Shown here one piece after another: positions 36,406 to 44,027 of a stretch of 50,193 nt of DNA; positions within the stretch are counted from its first letter, which is position 1; the number at the start of each line of letters is the position of its first letter. The DNA is from Candidatus Aminicenantota bacterium (GTDB taxonomy: Bacteria > Acidobacteriota > Aminicenantia > Aminicenantales > Aminicenantaceae). The position numbers and the translations under genes were made by a program. The stretch covers positions 1-50,193 of the forward strand of contig WVXO01000061.1 in NCBI GenBank assembly GCA_011773465.1, written 5' to 3'. The notes beneath the pieces are model-generated. The model ran no database searches. It was not told the DNA's origin and saw only the letters and a list, made by a program, of their open reading frames with translations.

Positions 36406-37650
36406 ATGATAGAAGACTCGCTAGCTCGCAAGGCTAAAAAACAGCTCTATAAAGCAGCGAAGGAAATCAACCTGGATCCCGATCTCTTAAAAATCTTGGA
36501 AAGACCGATGCGGATCTTGAAGGTATCCATCCCTATCAAGCTAGATAACGGAAAGATAAAGGTTTTTACTGGCTTTCGCTGCCAGTATAATAACGCCAAG
36601 GGACCAACAAAAGGAGGAGTTCGTTACCACACAGAAGTCACAGAAGAAGAAATGGTTGCTCTGGCTGCCTGGATGACATGGAAATGTTCCCTTCTGGATT
36701 TGCCCTACGGTGGAGCTAAGGGAGGAATCATCTGTGATCCGAGAAAGCTTTCCGAGGGTGAGCTTGAAAGGCTGACCAGAAGATATACTACAGAAATCAT
36801 GCCTGTCCTTGGCCCGCATATTGACATCCCTGCCCCGGATGTCTATACAACCTCAAAAACAATGGCCTGGATCATGGATACATTCTCGATGATGAAAGGT
36901 TACACCGAGCCAAGTATTGTCACCGGGAAACCTGAAATCCTGGGGGGATCAAAAGGAAGAAAAGAAGCCACAGGAAGAGGGGTAGCCATCATCGCCAGAG
37001 AATTTTTCAAAGCCAAAAAGAAAAATCTCAAAGGAGCCAAGATTGCTATCCAGGGATTTGGAAACGTGGGAGGCCACGCCGCTCTTTTCCTATCCCAGAT
37101 GGGAGCAAAGATTGTGGCTACATCTGATATCTCGGGTGCACTTGTCGATCCAAACGGCCTGAATATCCCTGCCCTCATAGATTGCGTAGAAAAACATGCC
37201 TGCATCATCAAACATCCGGGAAAGCAAATTGATAAAGAGGAACTACTCCTCCAGGATGTTGATATTCTCATCCCTTCTGCTCTTGAAAACCAGATTCATC
37301 GGAAGAATGCAAATAAGATAAAGGCGAGATTTATCATTGAAGGAGCCAACGGCCCTACAACGCCAGAAGCAGATGAAATCTTGGAAAAAAAAGGAATTGA
37401 AGTGATTCCTGATATTCTTGCCAATGCAGGCGGAGTTGTGGTCAGTCACCTGGAATGGGTTCAGGCCTTGAGCGGTCTGTTTTGGGAGGAGGATCAGGTT
37501 AACAAAGAGCTGGAGCGGAAAATGGTTAAAGCTTTTAAAGAAGTCTGGGAAAAATCTATCCAAGAAACCGTTTCTCTACGCTGCGCTGCATATCTCGTTG
37601 CTCTTGAAAGAATTTCTGAGGTTTATCGGTTCAGAGGGATATTTCCGTAA
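36406..37650 (+). CDS. gdhA: Glu/Leu/Phe/Val dehydrogenase, probably glutamate dehydrogenase
   Basis: The enzyme interconverts glutamate and 2-oxoglutarate plus ammonia. From ATG 36406 the protein is 414 aa, the usual length, and GGAGG sits 5 nt before that codon. The frame is open to 36316. The substrate-binding loop PYGGAKGGIICDP carries the catalytic Lys, PAPDVYT is near 145, and the NAD(P) fold starts with IQGFGNVGGHAALFL near 205. The TGRGVA motif is intact. Glutamate dehydrogenase is by far the commonest function in this size class, but other amino-acid substrates are possible. It converges on mutM with adjoining stop codons. Confidence 0.92.
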   Translation: MIEDSLARKAKKQLYKAAKEINLDPDLLKILERPMRILKVSIPIKLDNGKIKVFTGFRCQYNNAKGPTKGGVRYHTEVTEEEMVALAAWMTWKCSLLDLPYGGAKGGIICDPRKLSEGELERLTRRYTTEIMPVLGPHIDIPAPDVYTTSKTMAWIMDTFSMMKGYTEPSIVTGKPEILGGSKGRKEATGRGVAIIAREFFKAKKKNLKGAKIAIQGFGNVGGHAALFLSQMGAKIVATSDISGALVDPNGLNIPALIDCVEKHACIIKHPGKQIDKEELLLQDVDILIPSALENQIHRKNANKIKARFIIEGANGPTTPEADEILEKKGIEVIPDILANAGGVVVSHLEWVQALSGLFWEEDQVNKELERKMVKAFKEVWEKSIQETVSLRCAAYLVALERISEVYRFRGIFP

Positions 37651-38493
37651 TCAGTTATTGGGTTCACAATTTTTTTCTTTCTGACAACTGGGACAGTAAA
37701 AGCTGCTTCTTCCTCCAAGACGGAGGCGCTTAATCTTTTCTCTACAGATAAAACAGGAGAGAGACTCCCTCCCGTAAACCCGATGATAATTCTGGAATTT
37801 TCCTCTTTGCCCTTCGGCATTCGTGAATGTCCTGATTGAGGATCCTTTATGGATAATAGCTTTTCTTAAAACCTCCCTCATGGCCTTCAATAATTGCTTA
37901 AGATCGTTATCGCCAAGGTTAGAAGCAGGAGTTAAAGGATGGAGCTTTGCCTGGAAAAGGATTTCATCAGCATAAATATTTCCAATCCCTGCTATGAAAT
38001 TTTGGTTGAGGAGCAGACTTTTCAAACGTGCTTTCCTGCCTTGAAAGAGCTTCTTAAAAAAAGTAGAATCTATCTCAAGAGGTTCTGGGCCCAGGTTCTT
38101 AAGCTCAGCTACACACGAGATATCTAAGTTTCTGATGCAGGAGATGAAACCAAACTTGCGAACATCCCTGAAGCGCAACTCTCTTTTTTCATCCTTGAAT
38201 GAAAGGATAAAATGAGTATGCTTATCTGAAGGTTCTTCTTTAGGACAAAAAAGCAACTGGCCTGTCATTTTGAGGTGGACGAGAAGACTCAGATTTCTCT
38301 CAAAGTCTATCAGGAGCATTTTTCCGCGGCGACGAACACCAGCGACCTTCCTTCCCTTGAGATCATGAATAATAGAGAGATCCTCGTTCTTCAGGACAGG
38401 AGGATAGATGATTCTAACTGAGCTAATTTCAAGACTTTTAAGCTTCGAAGAAAGCCTCTGGGCGATGGTCTCAACCTCAGGTAGTTCTGGCAT
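37651..38493 (-). CDS. mutM: Formamidopyrimidine-DNA glycosylase
   Basis: MutM removes 8-oxoguanine and FaPy lesions. The 280-aa protein starts with MPELPEVETI (the catalytic Pro2/Glu3 after Met removal). It has the H2TH region NQNFIAGIGNIYADEILFQAKLHPL near residue 165 and a C-terminal zinc finger with CFIC and CPSC pairs (about 250-272), preceded by RTFTNAEGQRGKFQNYHRVYGR. All family landmarks are present. Its stop abuts that of gdhA. Confidence 0.96.
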   Translation of the reverse strand: MPELPEVETIAQRLSSKLKSLEISSVRIIYPPVLKNEDLSIIHDLKGRKVAGVRRRGKMLLIDFERNLSLLVHLKMTGQLLFCPKEEPSDKHTHFILSFKDEKRELRFRDVRKFGFISCIRNLDISCVAELKNLGPEPLEIDSTFFKKLFQGRKARLKSLLLNQNFIAGIGNIYADEILFQAKLHPLTPASNLGDNDLKQLLKAMREVLRKAIIHKGSSIRTFTNAEGQRGKFQNYHRVYGRESLSCFICREKIKRLRLGGRSSFYCPSCQKEKNCEPNN

Positions 38494-38498
38494 TTTTT

Positions 38499-38580
38499 GT
38501 AGGGGCTTGATTTATCTTGTGTAGGTGTTTGATTTATCAAACACGCCTTTTTAATGTAGGGGCTTGATTTATCAAGCCCG
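38499..38580. repeat. Three copies of the TTGATTTATCAA palindromic repeat
   Basis: Units at about 38499-38516, 38520-38545 (GTGTTTGATTTATCAAACAC) and 38555-38579 (TAGGGGCTTGATTTATCAAGCCC) form the third cluster of the family seen at 23968-24176. Here they sit just upstream of mutM and mark the border to the accessory region. Confidence 0.85.
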
Positions 38581-38698
38581 CTCTTTTTTGAAACTAATTA
38601 GTATAGCATAAACTCACTTTAATTGTATTTTGGAGATGCCCGCTTAATCCAAATTTCTCTTGATTTGGCTCCTTTTTTCATTTATCATTTTCATTCAA

Positions 38699-38865
38699 AA
38701 TAGCCTCTTAGTCAGGGCTATTAGCCTACCCCCGAGAATCTTTAAGTCCCCGAGCCTCAGAATAAGCGACAATAAGCCCATTGTGGTAACTTATCGGTTA
38801 CTGGAAAAGGAGGGTTAGACGCTATGGAGAGGTCGAGAGAGGATCTCGACCTCTCTTTTTATTTT
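38699..38865 (+). ncRNA. Candidate small RNA or leader ending in a strong terminator
   Basis: Three hairpins follow each other: AATAGCC/GGCTATT (38699-38705, 38716-38722), GTAAC/GTTAC near 38782-38797, and the terminator at 38827-38865. No open frame of note lies within it. A transcript ending at this terminator would be unlinked to a protein gene. It precedes the RepA/DnaB-like ATPase gene, so a replication-control RNA or attenuator is conceivable. No riboswitch class I know matches. I see no clear promoter. Confidence 0.35.
38827..38865 (+). terminator. Strong Rho-independent terminator
   Basis: GAGAGGTCGAGA (38827-38838) pairs perfectly with TCTCGACCTCTC (38844-38855) over 12 bp with a 5-nt loop, followed by TTTTTATTTT. 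The T tail fixes the plus strand. No protein gene ends just before it. Confidence 0.85.
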
Positions 38866-38943
38866 AGGAGAAAAAAGCAAAGATTCGCTGGCCTGAAAAG
38901 AACAGGTTTTGCACAAAATTTTTGCTTTTTAAGGATTATAAAG

Positions 38944-39135
38944 ATGTCAATTAAACATCAATTAAAAGCCATCCTAGTAACAGAGGATGGAGTGAATTTT
39001 TTACTTTTGAGGGAGTTGTATGTCAACGACCTCAGAACAGGCAAACTCCTTGATGGAAAGCACTATCAAGGACGTACATTTATTTTACAGGAAGAGACAG
39101 ATGAACGAGAACAATTACTCCAAGAAAAAAAGTGA
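38944..39135 (+). CDS. Small hypothetical protein upstream of the Rep-like gene
   Basis: This 63-aa frame (MSIKHQLKAILVTEDG...) starts with an ATG preceded by TTAAGGATT and overlaps the next gene's start at 39101 by 35 nt in another frame. The middle (VTEDGVNFLLLRELYVNDL) looks helical, and the charged C-terminus ends EREQLLQEKK. I recognise no family. A short gene in front of a Rep-type ATPase is common in plasmids and phages, but this may be a chance frame. Confidence 0.35.
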   Translation: MSIKHQLKAILVTEDGVNFLLLRELYVNDLRTGKLLDGKHYQGRTFILQEETDEREQLLQEKK

Positions 39136-40705
39136 AGGCAAGCCAAAAGAAGAGATAATGCCTTTCACCAATGCTACAGAGAAAATACTCTTAGCTTCAT
39201 TTCTTTTCTCCAAGGAAGCACCTGAGGACATACATGATGTAAAACTAAAACACTTCCAATCCACCGTTATTAAGAACATGGTAAAACTCATCCGCGACTT
39301 CTATGAGAAATATTCTAGGATACCAAGTCCAAAGGAATTCCATCAATGTATGGACAGTTTTTTAAACAGTAAGGAAGAGAAAGACCTTTCTCCTCCCAAA
39401 TCTGAATATTGCGATGTTTATGAAGAAATACTATTACTCGAGGGAGAAGATTTTGAACCTGCACAAGACTTATTTAGACGTTTTGCTCGATTTCAAGCTC
39501 ATAATGAAGCACTGGACAAAATAATAGAAAAGCAAATGATAGAGAAAGAAGATTACGATGGCATCCACGGACTCATGATAGAAGCCTATGATACAGGTAG
39601 TAGGGACGGAGGATTAAGAAAACTCTCTGATATAGAAGCTAAAGATGTAGAATGGCTGTGGAAAAACCATATACCTCTAGGCGAGATCACTATTTTGGCA
39701 GGAGACCCAGGAGTAGGCAAAAGCTATTTCTCCTATTTTCTTAGTGCTCAAGTTTCTACGGGTGGTAGTTGGCCTGACTCTTCAAAAATAGCCATAGAAA
39801 GTGGAAAAGTTTTGATACTCAGCACCGATGAGGACCCGAATTATTGTATTCGTCCCAGATCAGAGGCTGCTGGTGCCAACATCGATAACATCCTGGTATT
39901 AGAAGGTGCTCGTGACAAGAGAGGTAGGATAAGAATTATCAATCTCACTCGTGACATCCACAGATTGGAAGACATATTGAAGAAGGACAAGAGTTATCGT
40001 CTCCTGGTGATAGACCCATTGAGTGACTATGTGGGCCGTATAGACCAACATAGCTATGGCGATGTGAGGTGGGCATTAAATCCTCTCCTTACGTTGGCAA
40101 GAAAATACCACGTGGCTGTTGTGGGGATAATGCACTGCAATAAGAATACCTCTCTTCAAGTACTTTATAGAATTATGGGTTCGATGGGCTTCATGGCAAT
40201 GGCAGGCAGCGTATGGGTAATAGCTAAGGACAGAGAGGATGAAGAGCAGAAGAGAAGATTTTTCGCCCCCCTAAAACACAGACTAGGTCCTGAACAGAAA
40301 GCTCTCGCTTTTCGTCTAGATAACCTAGGAAAGGTAGCTCGAGTTATTTTTGAAAGTGAACCTCTGGAAGACAGCTTTGATATCGAAGAGGCGCTTGTCC
40401 CTCAAGAGAGAGCAAGCGAAACCAAAAAAGCTAAAAAATTCCTATTGGAAATGCTGAAAGATGGACCTATGCCTACAAACGAGATAAAAAGTGCTGCAAG
40501 AAACGAAGGCATTTCTTGGGGAACATTGAGAAAAGCTAAGGAGAAAATGGGTATCGGGGCCTCTAAGGGAAAGGAAGAAGGCGGAAGATGGTTCTGGGAA
40601 TTGGACGAATTTACCAAGGGAAAGGCATTGATCGAAGCGAGGGCCAAAGCAAGAGTAGAGGCAACCAGAGAAAAGCATAAGGAAGCTCCTGGAGAGAAAA
40701 AATAA
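39101..40705 (+). CDS. RepA/DnaB-type AAA ATPase of mobile-element type
   Basis: This 534-aa protein has an N-terminal helical domain (about 20-150) resembling the DnaB N-terminal or primase-linked domain. A RecA-like ATPase follows, with Walker A GDPGVGKSY (201-209), Walker B LLVIDPLSDYV (about 302), and HCNKN. The C-terminal winged helix (about 455-510: LLEMLKDGPMPTNEIKSAARNEGISWGTLRKAKEKMG) resembles those of plasmid and phage RepA-like helicases. ATG 39101 has AGGAAG upstream; the frame is open further to 39020. It lies alone, without integrase or capsid genes, and may be the residue of an integrated element. Confidence 0.75.
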   Translation: MNENNYSKKKSEGKPKEEIMPFTNATEKILLASFLFSKEAPEDIHDVKLKHFQSTVIKNMVKLIRDFYEKYSRIPSPKEFHQCMDSFLNSKEEKDLSPPKSEYCDVYEEILLLEGEDFEPAQDLFRRFARFQAHNEALDKIIEKQMIEKEDYDGIHGLMIEAYDTGSRDGGLRKLSDIEAKDVEWLWKNHIPLGEITILAGDPGVGKSYFSYFLSAQVSTGGSWPDSSKIAIESGKVLILSTDEDPNYCIRPRSEAAGANIDNILVLEGARDKRGRIRIINLTRDIHRLEDILKKDKSYRLLVIDPLSDYVGRIDQHSYGDVRWALNPLLTLARKYHVAVVGIMHCNKNTSLQVLYRIMGSMGFMAMAGSVWVIAKDREDEEQKRRFFAPLKHRLGPEQKALAFRLDNLGKVARVIFESEPLEDSFDIEEALVPQERASETKKAKKFLLEMLKDGPMPTNEIKSAARNEGISWGTLRKAKEKMGIGASKGKEEGGRWFWELDEFTKGKALIEARAKARVEATREKHKEAPGEKK

Positions 40706-40802
40706 AACCTTACTAACCTTAGTTGGAACGGCCAACATTCAAGTTGACATGTATTATCAACTCCATTCAATCCACTTACATTCCCCCTAACGCAATGCCT
40801 GT

Positions 40803-41144
40803 TCAATTAGAAAAACTCTTGATTGCTGCTTCTTCGTCATCAAATATCTCGAAGATTCTGTCTAGCTTCCCAATCTGAAATAGGCATTTGATTCTTGGAG
40901 GTAATTTTGTGAATTTGAGCTTGCCTCCCAGCTCGTAGATGGAAATAAAGCTGGCGGTTACCGCCCCCATTCCATGGTCATCAATAAGGTCGATCTTATC
41001 GAAATTGAGGAGGAAATTTCTTTTGCCTTCCTCGAGGTGGCTTTTCAAGTGTTGCCGAAGAGTAGTAGCGTCCACAGGTCCCCTGAATTCTCCTTCGAGG
41101 TCAAAGATAATAATATTGTCTATTTCTCGAGTTTTAAGTTCCAA
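40803..41144 (-). CDS. STAS-domain protein with phospho-site serine replaced
   Basis: This 113-aa protein is a single STAS domain, like anti-sigma antagonists SpoIIAA/RsbV. It starts at TTG 41144, with GGAAG upstream and a stop 7 codons before. LKTREIDNIIIFDLEGEFRGPVDA, FLLNFDKIDLIDDHGMGAV and GKLKFTKLPPRIKCLF fit the fold. The DSSG loop, whose second serine is phosphorylated, reads D55-D56-H57-G58, so it cannot be regulated by the usual kinase. It may act as a constitutive antagonist or in a stressosome-like protein-protein role. No kinase or sigma partner is adjacent; it is isolated in the accessory stretch. Confidence 0.75.
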   Translation of the reverse strand: MELKTREIDNIIIFDLEGEFRGPVDATTLRQHLKSHLEEGKRNFLLNFDKIDLIDDHGMGAVTASFISIYELGGKLKFTKLPPRIKCLFQIGKLDRIFEIFDDEEAAIKSFSN

Positions 41145-41333
41145 GTGGTCTTCCCAAAAAAATCAAAATTGCCTTTTGCTACTTCACTCATATACTTATC
41201 AAAATAACATATGTAAGTCAATTCAGAGGGGAGTTTAAGATATTGTAATAACCAAGGCTTGACTTGACAGCTCTCGTCGATACTCGTGTTGTTCAGTCCA
41301 CTTTAGTATGGTTTTGGTCCTATCACGTGGTTC

Positions 41334-41500
41334 AAAGGAGCTAAAAACCCTAACCCCCTAACGCCTTAGCGCCTTTAGCTCCTTTAGCCCCTTTTTTAGA
41401 ATCAATAACTTACACGGCGTTTCAAATTCAAAGGAGCTAAAGAAGCTAAAGGAGTTAAAGAAGCTAAGGAGCTAAAGGGGTTAAAGGAGTTAAAATCAAA
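41334..41500. repeat. Purine-rich tandem repeats with an inverted counterpart
   Basis: From about 41428 to 41497, variants of GGAGCTAAA and GAAGCTAAA (with GGAGTTAAA and GGGGTTAAA) follow each other about eight times. At 41340-41393 the complement of such units (TTTAGCTCCTTTAGCCCC and similar) appears, so the two blocks can pair into a long imperfect hairpin. The frame on the minus strand over this block is repeat-driven (SLASLTPLASLAPL) and I do not call it a gene. Confidence 0.75.
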
Positions 41501-41540
41501 AAAAAAATATATATATATAAATATTATAAGGTATAGCAGA

Positions 41541-42047
41541 AAGAGAACAGGAGATGACCTTTCCTCAGTACCTCTCAACATCCCAATGTCCCCAGTTTTC
41601 CCCATTATCTCTCATCATGTGCCAACGTCCCAACGTCCCCATATCCACCTCAGGTATAGGCATGTGATGAGAGCCAGGTGGCATTACTTTTATCTTCTCG
41701 GGGCAGGTGCTAAAAGCTATTTCCCTAAAAAATAGCTTTTAACAGGGGTGGGACATGTAGGAGATAACGGATAAGTAACTGCATCTTAGCTCGGAAGTCG
41801 GCCTTTGTATATTAAAATCCTAACGAGGGTGTATCATTTGTTGATAGACTCTCATTGAATTTTTAATAGGAGTGGCTCAAAAAGATTACCTAAGACAATT
41901 CCCTTTGAAACACTGGGTAAAGGCTCACGTATAATATCCACACTGAGGATTTCTGCACAGTTATTTATATCCCGAATTAAATGATTAAGTCGATTTAAAT
42001 CATTTAAATGAATATATTAAGCAGTATTTCCATCATAGAGTGAGGTA
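41541..42047. other. Gene-free stretch with two strong hairpins
   Basis: CTCTCATCA-TG-TGCC (41609-41623) pairs with GGCA-TG-TGATGAGAG (41659-41673), 13 bp with a small internal loop. TAAAAGCTATTT (41711-41722) pairs perfectly with 41730-41741 around a 7-nt loop. No convincing coding frame is visible; a short plus-strand stretch at about 41872-41930 (AQKDYLRQFPLKHWVKAH) looks protein-like but lacks a start. The region may be decayed mobile DNA. Confidence 0.45.
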
Positions 42048-42869
42048 TCAAGATCTCTGAAACCTCAAATGATGTTGGATGTATTTCAGAAACCAGAATA
42101 TGAATACGATCCCAAGTATAACACCAGCTACTCCTTCACCATTAATCAACAGAATGTTGCCTGACATGATTCCTGATTGATTGTAATAAATGTTTCCTAA
42201 TATTATTGGGTTGTAGAGGTTCCAGACAAAATGAAAGATAATGGCGGGTATGACATTTCCAGAGGCCAAGTATGTGTATGCGAAAGGAAATGAAAAAACG
42301 AAAACCGCTAACATCTGCACAATACAAATCAGCAGGGGATTTCCCGTATTAAAGTATTTTGCGAGTTGGTAGACTATGGGACCGTGAAACGCAGCCCAAA
42401 CTAATCCGACGAAAACTGTAGCCGTAACTGGTCTCTTCAACACAGCCAACTCATGTAAAAGATAAGCACGCCAGCCATACTCCTCGCCAAAAATCCTCAG
42501 GAGTCCCATCAATATTACTGTTATCGCTGGAAATTGTGAGAGGCGTATTAACTGATCTCCGTTGAATTCTGACAATTTAACTAAATATGTTACTGCTGCA
42601 CATATTACAATAAATAGAATAGGATATACGATTGAAAATAAAAGGACTGATAACGGTATGCGATTTATCATCGGTTTTACTATTTTACGCAGAGATCTAT
42701 GTTGTATATATGCAAGCGGGATGGCTACCAATGCCGGAATGTACATAACATAAACTATATAGCTAAGATACTGCTGTGGTGAAGAAAAGACGAACGCTGT
42801 GAAAATCCAAGTGATCGCTAATACGATACACGTATAGATTATTGGCCAACGATACGGTCGAAGATTCAT
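42048..42869 (-). CDS. CPBP-family intramembrane metalloprotease (CAAX/Abi type)
   Basis: This is a 273-aa protein with about eight membrane segments. The CPBP motifs are in order: FGEEYGWRAYLLHEL (EExxxR), FVGLVWAAFHGPIV (FxxxH) and IIFHFVWNLYNPI (HxxxN, as HFVWN), all of which supply catalytic or metal residues inside the membrane. Bacterial members process peptides, bacteriocins or membrane proteins. The frame opens further upstream, but ATG 42869 has AAGGAG at 7 nt and begins MNLRPYRWPI. It is alone between repeats in the accessory region; no bacteriocin genes are next to it. Confidence 0.88.
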   Translation of the reverse strand: MNLRPYRWPIIYTCIVLAITWIFTAFVFSSPQQYLSYIVYVMYIPALVAIPLAYIQHRSLRKIVKPMINRIPLSVLLFSIVYPILFIVICAAVTYLVKLSEFNGDQLIRLSQFPAITVILMGLLRIFGEEYGWRAYLLHELAVLKRPVTATVFVGLVWAAFHGPIVYQLAKYFNTGNPLLICIVQMLAVFVFSFPFAYTYLASGNVIPAIIFHFVWNLYNPIILGNIYYNQSGIMSGNILLINGEGVAGVILGIVFIFWFLKYIQHHLRFQRS

Positions 42870-42947
42870 TATTTTCTCCTTTTCATTTAAAAAATTCATG
42901 TGATTGTTAGCTGGGCGTTTACAACACCTGACTGAATCATGATGCAC

Positions 42948-44027
42948 AACACCAATAAAATTTTGAAGACCTTTGTTACTTTTTTAATCATAATCTTGAC
43001 TCCTGTTACATCTATTTTTTTTATATTAATTGAATATACATTATATTAGTCCCTTTTACCTTTCCATGCATTTTTCACTCGGGTAGTACGATGATTTTTT
43101 CAAAAAGGTTTACTCCCAAAAACACATTTTTCTTATAAACATGTATTATTCAGTTAATGTCCTTACTCGAACAGAAATAAATATTCCCCATATCAACTTT
43201 GTGTCAGAGAATAGCCAAGAAAGACAAAGAGGCTAAAAAACAGCTTTTAATTCCTGAAGAATTTGCTCCTCCAATTCTTTTGAACATTAAAGTTAGATAT
43301 TTAGATCACGAAGACCAACAGCAGGAGCGTTCTTTTAATTTCGAATATAGTTGGAACACCAATATTTGGTCTATCTATTTGCCAAAAGACGTAGAGAAAA
43401 CCTAAAAATCCTCCAAAGAAAAGCATAAATACCACATCTTAAGCATTATGGCTCTGGATTATTGTCGCACACTCTCGACTAAAGGTCGCTAAAGGGGGGA
43501 TAGCCTTAGCCAACGTGAGATCGCACGTCCAGAGCCGTCTGGAAGCGTTTTTTTCAAGAGAAGCTTTGCACCCTGAAAAATAGCCTGTTTTTGGGTGGTT
43601 TTCAGAGAGTGAGAGCGCATGACTGGCAGTCGAGAGGTCGTGGGTTCGAATCCCCTCAGCTCCACCATCTTTTCCCCTTTAAAATCCTGGTTTCATTTTA
43701 GCCTGAGTCATTTAAACTGAGCCGTTTTAGATCATTTTGTCCACACCGTGTCCACACGGATTTTTGCAGCCTAGCACATTAATAGATTGGCATTTCACTT
43801 TGAGTCCTGAAATATGGTTCTGATCATGCATTTCTAGACATTATCTGTTGTCCTTAATTTCTACACGTGTCATAAGATAAGGACAAAGGAATGCCTTTGG
43901 AGTCTGATAAAATCCCTAATGCAAAATGGCACATTTCTTGCTATCTGTGAATTAGAAGAAAGCGAAGTCTCCATAAAGAAAAGTTGAAATATAGATATGA
44001 AAAGTTTATGATTTTAAGGGGGATAAG
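42948..44027. other. Gene-poor stretch: possible small frame, long inverted repeat, tRNA remnant
   Basis: A 68-codon plus-strand frame at 43199-43405 (starting at TTG; SFNFEYSWNTNIWSIYLPKD near its end) has no good ribosome site and matches nothing I know; it may be a gene fragment. GGCTCTGGA (43450-43458) and TCCAGAGCC (43528-43536) form a 9-bp inverted repeat around 69 nt. The tRNA-Ala remnant at 43611-43667 follows. The stretch after it to the VWFA gene shows nothing that I can name. Confidence 0.45.
43611..43667 (+). pseudogene. 3' part of a tRNA-Ala(GGC), probable integration-site remnant
   Basis: From GAGAGCGC the sequence continues with an anticodon loop CTGGCAG (anticodon GGC), AGAGGTC, the T-loop TTCGAAT, and the acceptor 3' strand CAGCTCC-ACCA with an encoded CCA. 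The 5' acceptor strand (expected GGAGCTG) and a normal D-arm are missing, and the anticodon stem is mispaired (CATGA against TCGAG). This pattern, 3' half kept and 5' half lost, is what integration of a mobile element into a tRNA gene leaves at the distal end. Confidence 0.7.

Noticed and set aside
41402-41605. A 67-codon leucine-rich frame
   Set aside because: It is driven by the tandem repeats and an AT run and has no ribosome site.
43611-43667. A functional tRNA-Ala
   Set aside because: The 5' acceptor strand and D-arm cannot be formed, and the anticodon stem is mispaired.
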